Part shown: positions 10,133 through 22,269 of the stretch, piece by piece
How the letters are laid out: every line of letters begins with the position of its first letter
Position numbering within the stretch: the first letter of the stretch is position 1
NCBI GenBank assembly: GCA_030144725.1
Contig: JASKMD010000021.1
Span: forward strand, 2,377,768-2,441,767
Length of the DNA stretch: 64,000 nucleotides
Direction: 5' to 3'
From: Haematococcus lacustris
Taxonomy: Eukaryota > Chlorophyta > Chlorophyceae > Chlamydomonadales > Haematococcaceae
Program-made: the position numbers and the translations under genes
Notes under the pieces: model-generated
What the model was told of the DNA's origin: nothing
The model's database searches: none
The model's input: only the letters and a program-made list of their open reading frames with translations

Positions 10133-11560
10133 CTGCAGCTCAAGACAGCAGTTCCACCCATTTGCATTTTTTTTCTTTCCTGTTTATCATTTTTCTCATT
10201 TCCACCATGCCCTTTGCAGGGAGGGACAGCAATACTGCAGGCCCTGTCTAGAGCCCCGCCCCATGCCCACACCGGCAGCAGGGCAGTGAGGTCGGCGGGG
10301 GGCGGGCGGGCTGGCAGCAGCGGGTTTTTCAGTTCCACCCTAATCCATGATCTATAGCTCAAAGTGACATGGCATAGTTTAATCTCCTAAAGTGTATAGC
10401 TCGACGTCTCTCAAGTGAACAATGTATCGAAAAATACACCAAAATACGCAACAGCACAGACGACCCCTGAAAGATGGCATTCTATAGAACTGCATGAAAT
10501 ATGGCGTTTCATTCCGAAAAAAAACACTGGCGGGCAGGACAGCAGGCACCAGGGGGGTAACCCAGACCTACTAAGCTGGCAGGGGCTGTTGGCAGGATAA
10601 CTGGCACTCCTCTTTGCTGGGCCTATTTCTTTGCTTGCGGGGTCTTGCGAGTGAATGGGATTCGCACCAGCCAGGGCAACTCAGTTATGTGGTGTGCAGT
10701 AGCCAGCCCATGCTCCTCTCTGCTTGATGTTGCACGCCTGATAAAAAGGTGGTGGCTAGTGTCTTTCTTTGTTTCGTTGGGGCTGTGGGGCCTAAGGGGA
10801 GCAGGCCAAGCGTTGAGAGCTGTCGGGAGCAGCTGGTGTGGACTGCATGACAACCAGCCGTTCAAGTCTAGCTTGACCTCTTGGGAAGCTGCCAGCTTTT
10901 CTGCTGCCACAACTCACTAGCCTAACCTTGCCGATTGCACTCCCTGCAGCTGAGGTGGTGCAGCTGGTGTGCGAGTATACATCAAGAGCATCACACATGC
11001 AAATGGTGCTAACAGCCCCAGCCCTATGCCCATTGCCGCACGCCTTCCGAACCTGCTCAGGGTGCCATGCCGCAGCGTAATCCAAAATCTTGTGCACGAG
11101 CAAGGGCCAGTGTTGCATGTTGCCTGGACGCACCGGCGCCATCGCGAACCCTAGCCTTGCTTCAAGAGGCTGTATAAAAGCGTGCGATAGCTGTATTGCG
11201 TAAGTACAAATGCCAATGTTGGGGCTAAATTTTGGTACGCTTCGCTTGCATGATTTTGGTTACTAACGGACTGGTCACTACTGCCCAGCCCTACTGCGTG
11301 ACGACAAATGACAATGTTGGGGCTAAATTTCGTTAGGCCTCGTTTGCATGATCGCTTGCATGATCTGGATGACTGACGCACGTGCAACCAGAGCAAAGAC
11401 AGGCACACTTGCAAGCCACCAGCTGCCAGCTAGGATAGCAATGCTTACGACACTGTTCTCAAAGTAGGCCTGTTGGCCCAGGTGAACGGTGCGAGAGAAA
11501 GGTGCAACAGCAATCTCCGCAACCACTGCCCCCATAACAGCTATCCTGACACCATGGCTG
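10133..11560. other. Gene-poor stretch with small repeats
   Basis: No convincing coding region. Two direct repeats of about 48 bases sit at roughly 11206-11254 and 11307-11355; they share CAATGTTGGGGCTAAATTT and CTTGCATGAT-like parts. A TGGTGTGCAG(T/C)A(A/G)CCAGCCCATGC motif near 10688 recurs near 13815. Short frames here show no family resemblance. Confidence 0.4.
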
Positions 11561-11760
11561 CCTACCTGGCAGCCATACCTAGCATGAGAACAAGGTCAGC
11601 AAGCGGGTGCTGTGTGCTCACTACGGCAAGGGCACCACCTAGAAGCAGTCATGCCTGTATGGTCGTGTTAACAGCCTAGGTTCACAACCGGGGGCGGGGC
11701 GAGCCCCACCAGGAAAGCTGTCATAAGTTATGACTCATAACACCTTGTTCAAATCACACT
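11561..11760 (+). repeat. Dispersed repeat shared with 56243-56427
   Basis: About 190 bases match the segment at 56243-56427, including CTACCTGGCAGCC, GCATGAGAAC, AAGCGGGTGCTG, AAGCAGTCATGCCTGTATGG and GCCCCACCAGGAAAGCTGTC. Divergence is only a few percent apart from a 12-base insertion (AAGTTATGACTC) here. The Fanzor fragment that follows was inserted right at the end of this repeat. Confidence 0.8.
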
Positions 11761-11775
11761 GACTGACCGACTGTC

Positions 11776-12868
11776 GGCACCTCCCTGGAGGCCCACCTGA
11801 AGCACATCACCGTCACCCTGGCCACCTGGGATGTGGTGTGGGAGGTGTACCTGGACCCCAAGTGGGCACGGCAGCGGCTGAGGCTGTACGGAGCCCAGGA
11901 CCGGGCGCTGGAGCAGTTCTTCAACAAGGTGAGGGTGGGTGGGTGGGTAGGTGGGAGGGAGGGAGGGTAAGGGACTGAGAGGTGGTGGGCATGAAGTGAA
12001 AGAGTACTTGATTGTGCCATGCCTAACCTGGTGCCACCATGTCAGCCACCATGTGTGTGCCTTGTGTGCATGGCTGCAGTTGGAGGAGGACATGGCTGAA
12101 TTGTCCATGAAGCGACATGGGCATGCCAAGCAGCTGGTGGTGTTCTTTGGTGCAGCTACCATTGGCACTGGGGGTGGTTGGGGTGCTGATGCGGTGTTGC
12201 GGGCCTGCCGCAAGGTGGTGTGCAGGCCCAGGGGCAAAGACCAGGATGGGGGCAGGGTAGTGCTTGTCGATGAGCACCGCACCTGCCGGGTCAGCTCAGC
12301 AGTGAATGGCAAGCAGCCCTGTGAGGTGGAGCTGAACACACTCAGTGCCACAAGACCTGCAGGTTGGAAGCCCCCAGCAGGGCAGGTGGAAGAGCGCCTG
12401 GTGCGCCCAGCCTGGAGCCAGGAGCGTGGCCAGCCAGTGCGGGGCCTGGTGTGGTGCCCTGTAGTGGCCCCCCCCAGGCCCCCACAGGCCCCACGCAGCG
12501 GCCAGGCAGCCACACAGCCAGCAGCCTCAGAGCCAGGGCCCAGCACACCCCAGCCAGCCAAGCGCAGCAAGCGCACCAAGGCTGAGCCAGGGGCAGCTGA
12601 GCCCACCAAGGGCAAGGACAAGGGCAAGGCTGCCAAAGCCAAGCCAGCCCCACAGCCAGGCAGGTGGCTGGACAGGGACTGCAATGCAGCATTGAACATG
12701 CAGCGCATTGGGGAGAGCAGGTGGCGGCCGCTGGAGCTGTGCTACTGGCCAGACCAGGGAGCCCTGCCAGCCAAGGGCAAGGAGTACCCTGGCCTGGGCT
12801 ACAAGCGGCTGCGAGACAAGCCCCCCAAGGCCCAGGAGCAGCAGCAGCAGCCTGCTGAGGCACAGTAA
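11776..12868 (+). pseudogene. Fanzor nuclease, C-terminal fragment
   Basis: The fragment comprises the tail of the penultimate exon (11776-11928), a GT-AG intron (11929-12079) and the last exon (12080-12868). It retains the second RuvC acidic motif (VDEHRT) and the third (LDRDCNAALN). It has lost the first RuvC aspartate and the whole N-terminal RNA-binding half. Against the full copy at 51034 it differs at scattered codons (for example HRTC for HRTS and CNAALN for CNVALN). It cannot encode an active nuclease alone, but its 3' region could still be transcribed. Confidence 0.85.
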
Positions 12869-13134
12869 TGTGTGCCCCCCCCACTTTGAGCTGTCATCAG
12901 CTTACAATTAGTGCATGTTTTGTCATGCCAACTCTACATCATAGCCCTCGGGTCAGGCAATAGTGTAGGTGGTAGGCGGGCTCATGTGCCATGTGCACTG
13001 GGTTTACTCCACACAGCCCAATAACACTGTTTGAGCCGGATCTAGTTAGTGGCTACTAGTGGTTGCTAGTGGCTGCTAGTAGGTACTTCTGGTCCGGCTC
13101 AAATGGAGGCCCTAGTGAGGGACAAGGGGGCTGA
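12869..13134 (+). ncRNA. Fanzor 3' conserved segment, putative omega RNA, copy A
   Basis: This non-coding segment directly follows the stop codon and recurs with each Fanzor copy. Near its end GAGCCGGATC (from 13035) pairs with GGTCCGGCTC (to 13109), 9 of 10 positions, followed by AAATGGAGGCCCTAGTGAGG and the element terminus. Known Fanzor and TnpB guide RNAs come from this position. That this one is made is inference. Confidence 0.45.
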
Positions 13135-13255
13135 CCGACTGTCCCTCAAGTCAAGTCAAAGAGTCAAAGACTTGTGGTATGCATAGTGGACGGCAGCAGG
13201 TCTGGGAGGTGGTGTACTGCAGTGAACATGGTCATGGCCCACTCTACGCTGCTCT

Positions 13256-13455
13256 AGGTCATGCCAACTCTAGGCTGTAGCCCTGTGACAGGGGTCAGGT
13301 AGTAGTGTAGGTGGTAGGCGCCGTGCCATGTGCATATGCCATGTGCATGGGAACATAACTCCACACAGCCCCATAACATTATCCTGAGTGGTCCCACTAG
13401 TGGTCCCCAGTGGTCCCTAGCGATACGGCTCGAATGGAGGCCCTGGTGAGCATAC
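13256..13455 (+). repeat. Diverged second Fanzor 3' segment
   Basis: An older, clearly related copy of the preceding segment begins CATGCCAACTCTA and ends CTCGAATGGAGGCCCTGGTG, with several indels. It has no coding part next to it. It shows that the family's 3' end has been inserting here over a long time. Confidence 0.7.
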
Positions 13456-14638
13456 AAGGGAGATTGGCTCAGTGCCCAGCATTGCTTTCTGGCCACATCC
13501 CTGAAGCGTGAGCCTTGTGTGCCTCGCATGGTGAAGGTACCAATGGTGCAGGGTGTCAAGGCCCTGTTTGAGCAGCCCTGCAAGTTTACCGTGCATCAGA
13601 GCCAAGTCTGGCACGTATAGGGCTGGGTTGGCTGGTGGGATGCCTTGGGATGCCTGGCTGGACTGAGCAGCTGTGGCAGGGGCTGTGGCAGGGGCAGGGG
13701 CTGTGGCAGGGACAGGGGCAGGTGAGCAGGGGGAGTGAGCATGGTGGTGCTGCATGCCGGCTGTAATCTGGCAACTCAGATGATCCGCATTAGCTACGGC
13801 AACTCAGATGAGTGGTGTGCAGCAACCAGCCCATGCCTGAAGAAGTGTGACCGCTGTCATGGGGAAGAAAGGCGGCCAAGGAAACACGCGGAAGGAGGGC
13901 GTGATGCCATGAGGTTGCTCAATCAACAACCTTGCCAGCTTGCAACCAGCCAGCTTGGCAGTTTTACTTCCCTCTGGCGCAAGCTTGCCATCAGCTCAAC
14001 CAGCCTCCTTCGTGCCAATGGGTCCTGCCCAAACTCCTCTATTACGCCACCCGCTGCTGCCACTGCCGTCTCCCTAGAGGCCACAGCTGTGAGCTGTGGC
14101 AGCTGCAGCTGCAGGGCGGCAGCAGCCAGTGCCTCGTTGAGGATGGCTTCGGCGCATGTGCCGGCAGCAACTCCCTGTGCTGATACGCACAAGTGCTAAA
14201 CAAGCCTGAAACCCTGCTGGGTACCCATTTTGAGGCCCATCCAGCAGATGCAACACTGCCTTGCACGCGCAGTTGGAGGGGGCTCTATCCAAGGCAACAC
14301 AACGCCTCCTCTTTCCTTTGCGTGCGAGTGAGGCAGGGCACGTGGGTAGGTCTTTGTGAGCGCGCCTTTTACCCTCGAGCCGTCATTATCCACCTCACCC
14401 CTACCCTGGGCTACATGTCAGAGGCTTGTGGCTATCGCAGAGGTTAGGTCGTAGACAAAGATACATCTTCAAATAACCACCGGGGTTTCAGCCTACCGCC
14501 TGCGTACAGCGTAGTGTATGTACACAACAAGAAAGATGCAAGCTGGGTGCCTTCGTAAAAGGTAAAGGAATAACGAGTGGCCACAAAAAGGTCGTGAGCG
14601 ATACATTGGGCCGCACTTCCTGTGCCACTACATACAAA
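13456..14638. other. Spacer upstream of typA; one possible minus-strand exon
   Basis: Most of this holds nothing I can name. A minus-strand frame at 13923-14192 reads as a plausible alpha-helical segment (AILNEALAAAALQL, RRRLVELMASLRQRE). It follows an AG acceptor-like site and could be an isolated exon of an unrecognised gene. Low support. The typA promoter should lie at the right end. Confidence 0.3.
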
Positions 14639-16850
14639 ATGCTCAACAAGACTGGAACCCTTCCGGCCCGCGCTGTGGACAGCCGTCAATTGTGCGGGCC
14701 TAAAGTTGCAGGTATGCCAGAGTCGAGGCAGAGCTCCGCGGATGTCAAAGATTGACAGGGTACCCTGGCAATTGCAGGGCGCCAGTATGGAGTGCACCGC
14801 ACTTTTCTTGCTGGCCCGGCGACTTGCTCGCCCATTGTTCCCTGTGTGGCCGCCGCTCCCACCGTGCCACGAGTTGTCAGGGCTGCAGCCGCCGCTGTCG
14901 AAGGTGGGTTCCTGCAATTTTCTTCCAGCAATTCCTGGGGCTGATAATCACTTAGCTGACGAGAAACGCTCGAGTCTCCCGCAGCACCCCCTACGCCAGT
15001 GGTGAATGGAGAAGACGTGCGCAGTGACCTGCGCAACATTGCAATCATCGCCCACGTCGACCACGGGAAGACCACCCTGGTGGATTCCCTGCTGAAGCAG
15101 TCCAAAGTGTTCCGTGACAACCAGGTACGCTACTGCACCTCAATGTTGTACAGGGCTATGCTGTGTGCAAACTAAGCCATGGTTTGTGATAGACTGAACT
15201 GTACTTGAAAAGCTGGGCTGCTTGGTATGTGTACCTGGCTTGTGGTTTACTAGCAGGGGCACAGCAAGGTGCCATTGAATTGATGCATCTGCACCTAGTG
15301 AGGGGTACCAGTAGTGAAGCTCAATCCATGCAAATTGGCTTTGTGCAGGCCACCACTGAGCGTGTGATGGACAGCAATGACTTGGAGCGCGAGCGTGGCA
15401 TCACCATTCTGGCCAAGAACACTGCAGTGAGGTACAAGGGCATCAAGATCAACATCATCGACACCCCAGGTCACGCAGACTTTGGCGGAGAGGTGGAGCG
15501 CGTGCTTAACATGTGTGATGGTAGGTTGCGGCTTGTTTCAAGAAACAATGCACACGTAAAGTACACACCCGTGCCCATTGCAGCAGCAGCAGGTGTTAAT
15601 GGGGATGCCTGTCTTGTTTTGTCTGTTCCTGCCTGCATATCTTGCATCCCTGCTGACTTCCTACCTGTTTTGCCCTGCGCTTACCTCAATCCCTACAGGC
15701 TACCCTCATACATACTCCTGCATCCCGGCTGCTTTCCACCCAGTTCCCCCAGTGGCCAGTGTAGTATGTCACCCATGGTGCATGGCTTGTTGCCACCAGG
15801 TGTGCTGCTGTTGGTGGACAGCGTGGAGGGGCCCATGCCTCAGACCCGGTTTGTGCTCAAGAAGGCGTTGGCCCTGAACAAGAAGGTGGTGGTGGTCATC
15901 AACAAGATTGACAGGTTGGGCCACTGCAGCTGCTGATACAGCAACACCTGCTGCTGACACTGCTGCCACCAACAAGCTGGCCTTGCCCCCTTGATCATGC
16001 TGCTGCCCCTGTTGCCACTGCGATGTGCTGACTGTTGTGATCATGGGCCGTCCTAGCTAAATGTGCTGCGTACTTGCTGACCTGCTGTCTTGCTCTCTCT
16101 ATCCACCTCCTGCTTCCAGACTGGTGCTGGCCTGCCTACTTGACACACGTGGCCTGCTGACCTGTGGTCATCTCCCTTGACTGACCTGCTGCCTTGTCGT
16201 CTGGGTGTGTCCATGGTGATGCTGGCCTGGCTGCGTGATGCAGGGAGTCAGCCCGGCCTGAGTGGGTCATTGACAGCACCTTCGAGCTGTTCATGGACCT
16301 GGGGGCCAACGATGAGCAGGCAAGCCACCACCACCCTCTAGGGGGGTTTGGATTAGGGGGTTCGGGTTGAAAGTGACACTTCCTCTGACTTGGAAAGCTG
16401 ATGGGAAGCGAGCAAGTCACCACCACCCTACTGGCATTGCTAGGCAGCATGACAGTGTGCTTGAGGGGGCTGGAGGGGTGCAGGCTTGGCAGGCCTAGCA
16501 GGCGGAGATTGAGCCCTGTCAATCGTGGTGTGGTGGTGTGGTGGTGGGCATGGTATGGGAAGGCAGGGTATGGGTGCAGGCTGACCCCACCGTGCTCTGC
16601 TTCCATGTGCTTTCATGTGCTGTGCTTTGTCGTCCCGCGCAGTGTGACTTCCCTGTCATCTATGCCTCAGGCTTCCAGGGCATCGCCGGCTACAGCGTGG
16701 ACAAAATGGCTACGGACTTGGAGCCCCTGTTCCAGGTGATGCAATGCCCGCCTGCCCACCTGCCTGCCTGCCCGTCGCCCCGCCTGCCCGCCTGCCTGCC
16801 CGCCTGCCTGCCCGCCTGCCTGCCCGCCTGCCTGCCCGCCTGCCTGCCCG

Positions 16851-16894
<44 letters not shown>

Positions 16895-19800
16895 CTCACC
16901 ATCGTGACCCTGCCTGCCTCGTTGCAGACCATTGTAAAGGAAGTGGCTCCTCCCAAGGCGGCCCCCGCTGCACCCCTCCAGCTGCTGGTGGCCAACATCG
17001 ACTATGATGTGCACATGGGTCGCATTGCTGTTGGCCGCGTATACAACGGCACCATTAAAAAGGGACAGCAGGTCAGTGACTGGGGCAGGCAGAGGCAGGT
17101 CAGCAGCACTGCTTGAACAGGGTTGAGGAGGGCGTGGTGCTTGCTGCAGGCTGCCAGCCTAACCTCACAGTATGCCACAGGGCAGGTATAGCCCAGCCTC
17201 ACAGCCTGTGGAGGTGTGGTCGTGTGTGCAGGTGGTGATTTGCTCATCCCTGGAGCCCGGGGTCACTCGCACTGCCAAGGTGAGACTGGCTGTGGCTGTT
17301 ATGGTTGCGCTGGCTTGCTCGCCTGCTACAAAACTGTGTTAAAGCTAGCCAGCTGCCTTGTTACCCACTTCAGTCTGCTACTCCCCATTCTGCCCCTCAA
17401 TCCTACTCGTTGCTTTTGGTGAGACTGGCTTCGATGGCTGTGGTGTGTGCCTCCTGTGCTTCAACACCAGCTGGCTTGTTTGCGCTGGCTTGCTCGCCTG
17501 CTCTAGTACTAGGTGCTAGCTAGTTGCCTGCCGCCTGCCATGCCGCCCACTCTCCATTCTCCCATTTTGTCCCTTGGATGCCACCTACCATGGCACCCAT
17601 GTACCCACTTTCCATTGCCCCTCAACTCAACCTGTTGCTTCTGTTTCTTCTTGTCCTTGTACTTCTTTTACCAGGCAACGGAACTGTTTGTGTATGACAA
17701 CTTCATCCGGGTGCCTGTGGACGAGGTATCCGCTGGGGACATCTGCGCCATGTGCGGCGTGTCGGTAAGTGCCTGCAAGAGGGTGACTCAGGGACTCTTG
17801 CTGATGCTGTCTTTGTCTGCTGGCGATGCATGTCTTCAGCTGTTGTCATGGCAGAGGTGATCGTTAGAGGTGATGTAGCTGGTGGCGTCCATCAGGCCAA
17901 ATAGTGCCTGTGTTTGCTGCCCCATTGGCCTGGTAAGGCCATCAAAGCCCTGTAGTAGCCTGTACCAAGGCTGATAACCCTATGTAGCTGCTCACTGCCT
18001 GTGCAAAGTTGCTAATAGCCCAAAGCACAGTGCTGCTTATCGCATCTGTAGGCAAAAGAGGTTGTAGGCAGCAGTTCATATCATCTTCCATCTGTTGGGA
18101 GGAGTACGTGTAGGCACATGTAGTCACATGCTGATGCTGTCTTTGTTTGTTGGCGATGCATGTTTTCAGCTGTTGTCACTGCACATGGGAGGGTGTTTGG
18201 GCTTCCATTGGGCTTCCCATTGCTTGCATGCCATTGGCATAAGCATCATTGCATGCAATGCATGCGATGCCTTGAGTAGAAGTAAAGAAACAATCCCACC
18301 AATGCTCGCATCACATGTCAGTATCAGGGGTGTAGCAGAAGCCAGGTGTCAGTAACAGGCTGGTCAACACGTTAGTCCAAGTGTGCAACTTTTCCTGTTG
18401 TGTCTTGGGGCTGGGGAGGCTATCCGAAGTCATCCAGCCATCAGGCAGCGCACGTGGTCTAGTGGTAGAATACCACCCTGCCAACAGGCAGCATAGTTCG
18501 GTGGAGACCCGAGTTCGATTCTCGGCGTGCGCATTTTGTCGCGGGACTTCAGTGCTAGTGGCAATCCCACGCGATGTCTCACTTTCGTGTATGGGAGTTC
18601 AAAATACTTTGTGCATTCCAGTGTGGTGCCGCACCCGCAAATAAGTTAGTAGGAAGACATTATCCGCAATTGCTGGTTTGTAGGCACTTGTCATTGAACA
18701 GGGGGCAAGTTTGGGCGTCAAGGAGTTCGTAGGCATTGGTTCATACATGTTATGTTTGTCGTCACCGCAAGTGTGGCCTGCCCCCACCTTGTGTGCAGGA
18801 TATCAAGATCGGTGACACCATCTGTGCGCGTGACTCCCCTGTGGCGCTGCCCACCATCAAGGTGGAAGACCCCACAGTGAACATGACCTTCAAGGTCAAC
18901 ACCTCGCCCTTTGCTGGCAAGGAGGGCAAGTTTGTGACGTCTCGCAACCTCAAGGTGCAGCCAGGGTGGATTTAGGGGCAGAGGCAGGGTTAGGTGTGTC
19001 TTTAAATATGGGAGGATGGTCGCAATGGTGGGACAGGGCTAGGTGACCTTGGTTACGAATTGGGCAGGCAGGTATCAACTGTTGTAGGCTCCAGAAGTGG
19101 CAACACTAAGGGATGAGTCAAGTTGCTTCATGCGGGGGGAGGGAAGAGGGTTGGGGTAATGGTAGCCTAACCATGACTTTGTGCCCTGGGGTAGTTGTAG
19201 CACTGGGCACTGGGGTGTCTACAATGTAGAGTATGGCAGCAGACATAGTTGTTATGCAGCGGCTTGCAGTTGTTCCGCGGGGTGTGGTGCGAGACTGCCT
19301 ACCCTGCCCTGCTGCTTAGCTGCTCTGCTGCCTTGTTCTGCTGCTCAGGAGCGACTTGACAGGGAGTTGGAGCGCAACCTTGCCCTCAGGGTGGAGCCCG
19401 GCGAGACAGCAGACGCCTTTGTGGTCAGCGGGCGCGGTACTCTGCACCTGGGCATCCTGATTGAGAACATGCGGAGAGAGGGGTTCGAATTCGAGATTGG
19501 GCCCCCTAAGGTGGGTGCGAGGGCCTGGTGTGTTGGTGACATCAGTTCAGGGTCAAAGGGGTGCAATAAATGGAGTGCACAGCGAAAAGAGTAGGGTGGG
19601 CCTGGGAGCCTGGTGCTAGGCCCCAGGGGGGTCTTTTGGTGCCATCCGTTCAGTGTGCAGGGATTGGGGCAAATGGCAGGTATTGATGGGAAATGTAGTC
19701 TAGCTGGATTGTGACATGGAGTGTGACGTGATGGTAGGATGGCGTTGGCTGTTTGAGAGGGACACTGAGCCCAGGTCATGGGGCCATGGAGCTAGTTGGT

Positions 19801-22228
19801 GGCAAACCAAGCTGGGTCTTGGAGGCTCATGCCACTGCCAGGTATCAATGGGGTACCAGGTGCTGGTCCAGGGTGCTGTCACTCCTTGGTGACGCTGATC
19901 GGCAGTGGAGGCTGAGGCTGTTGTGGGTGGCCAGCGGCCAGGAGACTGGTGAGAGGGCGGTGGGACCATGCTGATGCATCAGACTGCTGCTGCTCTGATG
20001 AGCTGCAGGTCATCACACGGCAAGTGGATGGAAAGACCCTGGAGCCATATGAGGATGCCATTGTGGAGGTGGCTGAGAACTACGTGGGCAGTGTGGTGGA
20101 GCTGTTTGCACAGCGCAAGGGGGAGATGACGGACCTGCAGCCCTCACTTGGGGTGAGAGAGAGGGGTGCGGGGCAGCACACAGCCACCTCACCATGTGCA
20201 GCAGCAGCACAACATTATCACATGGCAACCTCCTATCACAGACTAAGCTGCATGAACCAAAGAGCAGGTTGGGTATGTTAGTAGGGCACCAGCTGCGTGT
20301 TTTGTGGTGCCCCTCACTTGGTGCTGGGTGTGGGTGTGAATGTGTGCATGCTTGCAGAGCAGCAGTCGCCTGACCTTCCGCATCGCCACCCGTGGACTGC
20401 TGGGCCTGAAGAATGCGCTGCTGACTGCAACACGCGGCACAGGCGTCATGAACACAGTGAGTAGGCAGGGCAGGGCAGGGCAGGGCAGGGGCGCCAAAGC
20501 ATGACTAGGGTGGGGCTAGGCAACTTGATGGGAGGCGTGACCCGCACCGCAAGGGACTAAAACCATGGGGACAGCTGCACAGGAGCATCAGCATAATAAA
20601 ATATGGATTGACTTAGCAAGATAGTGATGAGCGAGCCCATGTTAACTCGACCAAACTGAGTAACGAGGCTATCCTATGTGTGTTGCGCTGTGTTGCCTTG
20701 AAAAGAATGTTGTATGTGTTGCTGCGTTGTTTGGTCCAGTCCTGCTGCTGCCCTCACGCCTTGCCCTGCTGTACACTCTGCTGCCAGATCTTTCGGGAGT
20801 ATGCGCCCTTAGCTGGCGAGATCCTGATGCGCGACGCTGGCTCCCTGATTGCTTTTGAGACTGGTACTGCCACAGCATACGCCATGGAGACTGCACAGGT
20901 GCGTGGGCTGGGCTGGGCTGAGCGCTGGGCTGGGCTGGGCTGGGCTGAGCGCTGGGCTGGTTACAGGAGCCATGCAGGACCTCTACCACGTTGGTGGATG
21001 TGGGGTGGGAGGGTTGAGATGGGGTGGGAGGGGTAGGGTGGGGTGGGGTGGGGCGTGGTAGGGTGGAGGTGCAGGTGGACCGGTGGGGTCAATGAACAAG
21101 CACAGCCTCTGGGTTGTTCTTCATCTCTGCGTCTCATTGTATTGCCTGCTCTTGTCCATTGTCCCCATTCCCTTCCTGGTAACTCACTGGTGGGCTGGCA
21201 GGCTAGCTGGCTGTCTGTCTGTGATGGTGGTGATTGCCTGAAGCAGCCTGTGTGCTTCTGGTCGGGGCCTATGTATTGCTGGATGTCAACCCCCAGCTGC
21301 TGCTGCTTTACTTGGCAGCGTCTTCCCGCATGATGTGGTCAGCCCGCAAGCTTTGTCTGTCTCATCAATTGCCCCCACTTGTTCCAGCCTTGGTGCTGCT
21401 GCTGCTGCTGCCTGGCCTGCAGGACCGTGGCCAGCTGCTCACTTGTTTCAGCCCTGGTGTTGCTGCTGCTGCTGCCTGGCCTGCAGGACCGTGGCCAGCT
21501 GTTCATGCGGCCAGGAGACAATGTGTATGAGGGGCAGTGTGTGGGCCAGCACTCCAAGGCTGGTGACCTCAAGATCAACATCTGCAAAGCCAAGGCCCTG
21601 ACAAACATGCGTGCAGCTGGCAAGGACCACAAGGTGAGCAGGATTGGTGCAGGGCAAGGGGCAAGGGCTGGTTGTGTGGTGTGGATGGGCAGTAAGGGGT
21701 GGACACAGGATGCGTGAATGTGTGTCTCAGTACAGTAGTGCAGCTGGCAAGGAAATCAAGGTAAAGGGTGTATGGAGGGCAGGCGTAGGTTGTTGGGTGT
21801 GGCTAGGGAGTGAGGTGTGAACACAGGGTGTTTGGAAGTGCATGGCTGAGTGGATTCGAGCGGAAGACTGGTTACAGGTGATGTGACTGTGGCTGAATAT
21901 GTTTTGAGGGTTAGGAAAGGCAATGCAATGTAAGGTGCATTTTTACAGATGGGGTGTTGGCTATGAGACATCATAAAGAACCATCATCTTCCCTTCACAT
22001 TATGGGCAGCTCAGCTCATTCTTACTTGTGTCAGCTCTATCAGCCCTATCTAAAACTAGCCCCATCTGCCCTGCCCAGGACTAGCCCTATCCTAGCAATG
22101 CAGCTAGTAACTGCATCAGCAGTAGCAGCAGCATCTGTGTGAGTTGCATGCAGGTGGGGCTTGATGGTGGGGCTTGAGGTATTCATCGCACGAAATGTGG
22201 TGTGCACAATTTGTGGTGTTGGTGCATC

Positions 22229-22269
<41 letters not shown>

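Larger units (their letters stand above)
11763..13143 (+). mobile_element. Fanzor element copy A, 5'-truncated, with 13-bp target duplication
   Basis: The insert begins abruptly inside the penultimate Fanzor exon (11776, equivalent to 53871 in the full copy). It runs through the last intron, last exon, stop codon and shared 3' non-coding segment, and ends at the GGGACAAGGGGG(CTG) terminus. The perfect 13-base repeat CTGACCGACTGTC flanks it at 11763-11775 and 13131-13143. The retained intron shows it was not copied from a fully spliced message. A fixed 3' end, a truncated 5' end and long direct repeats resemble LINE-type insertion. Confidence 0.8.
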
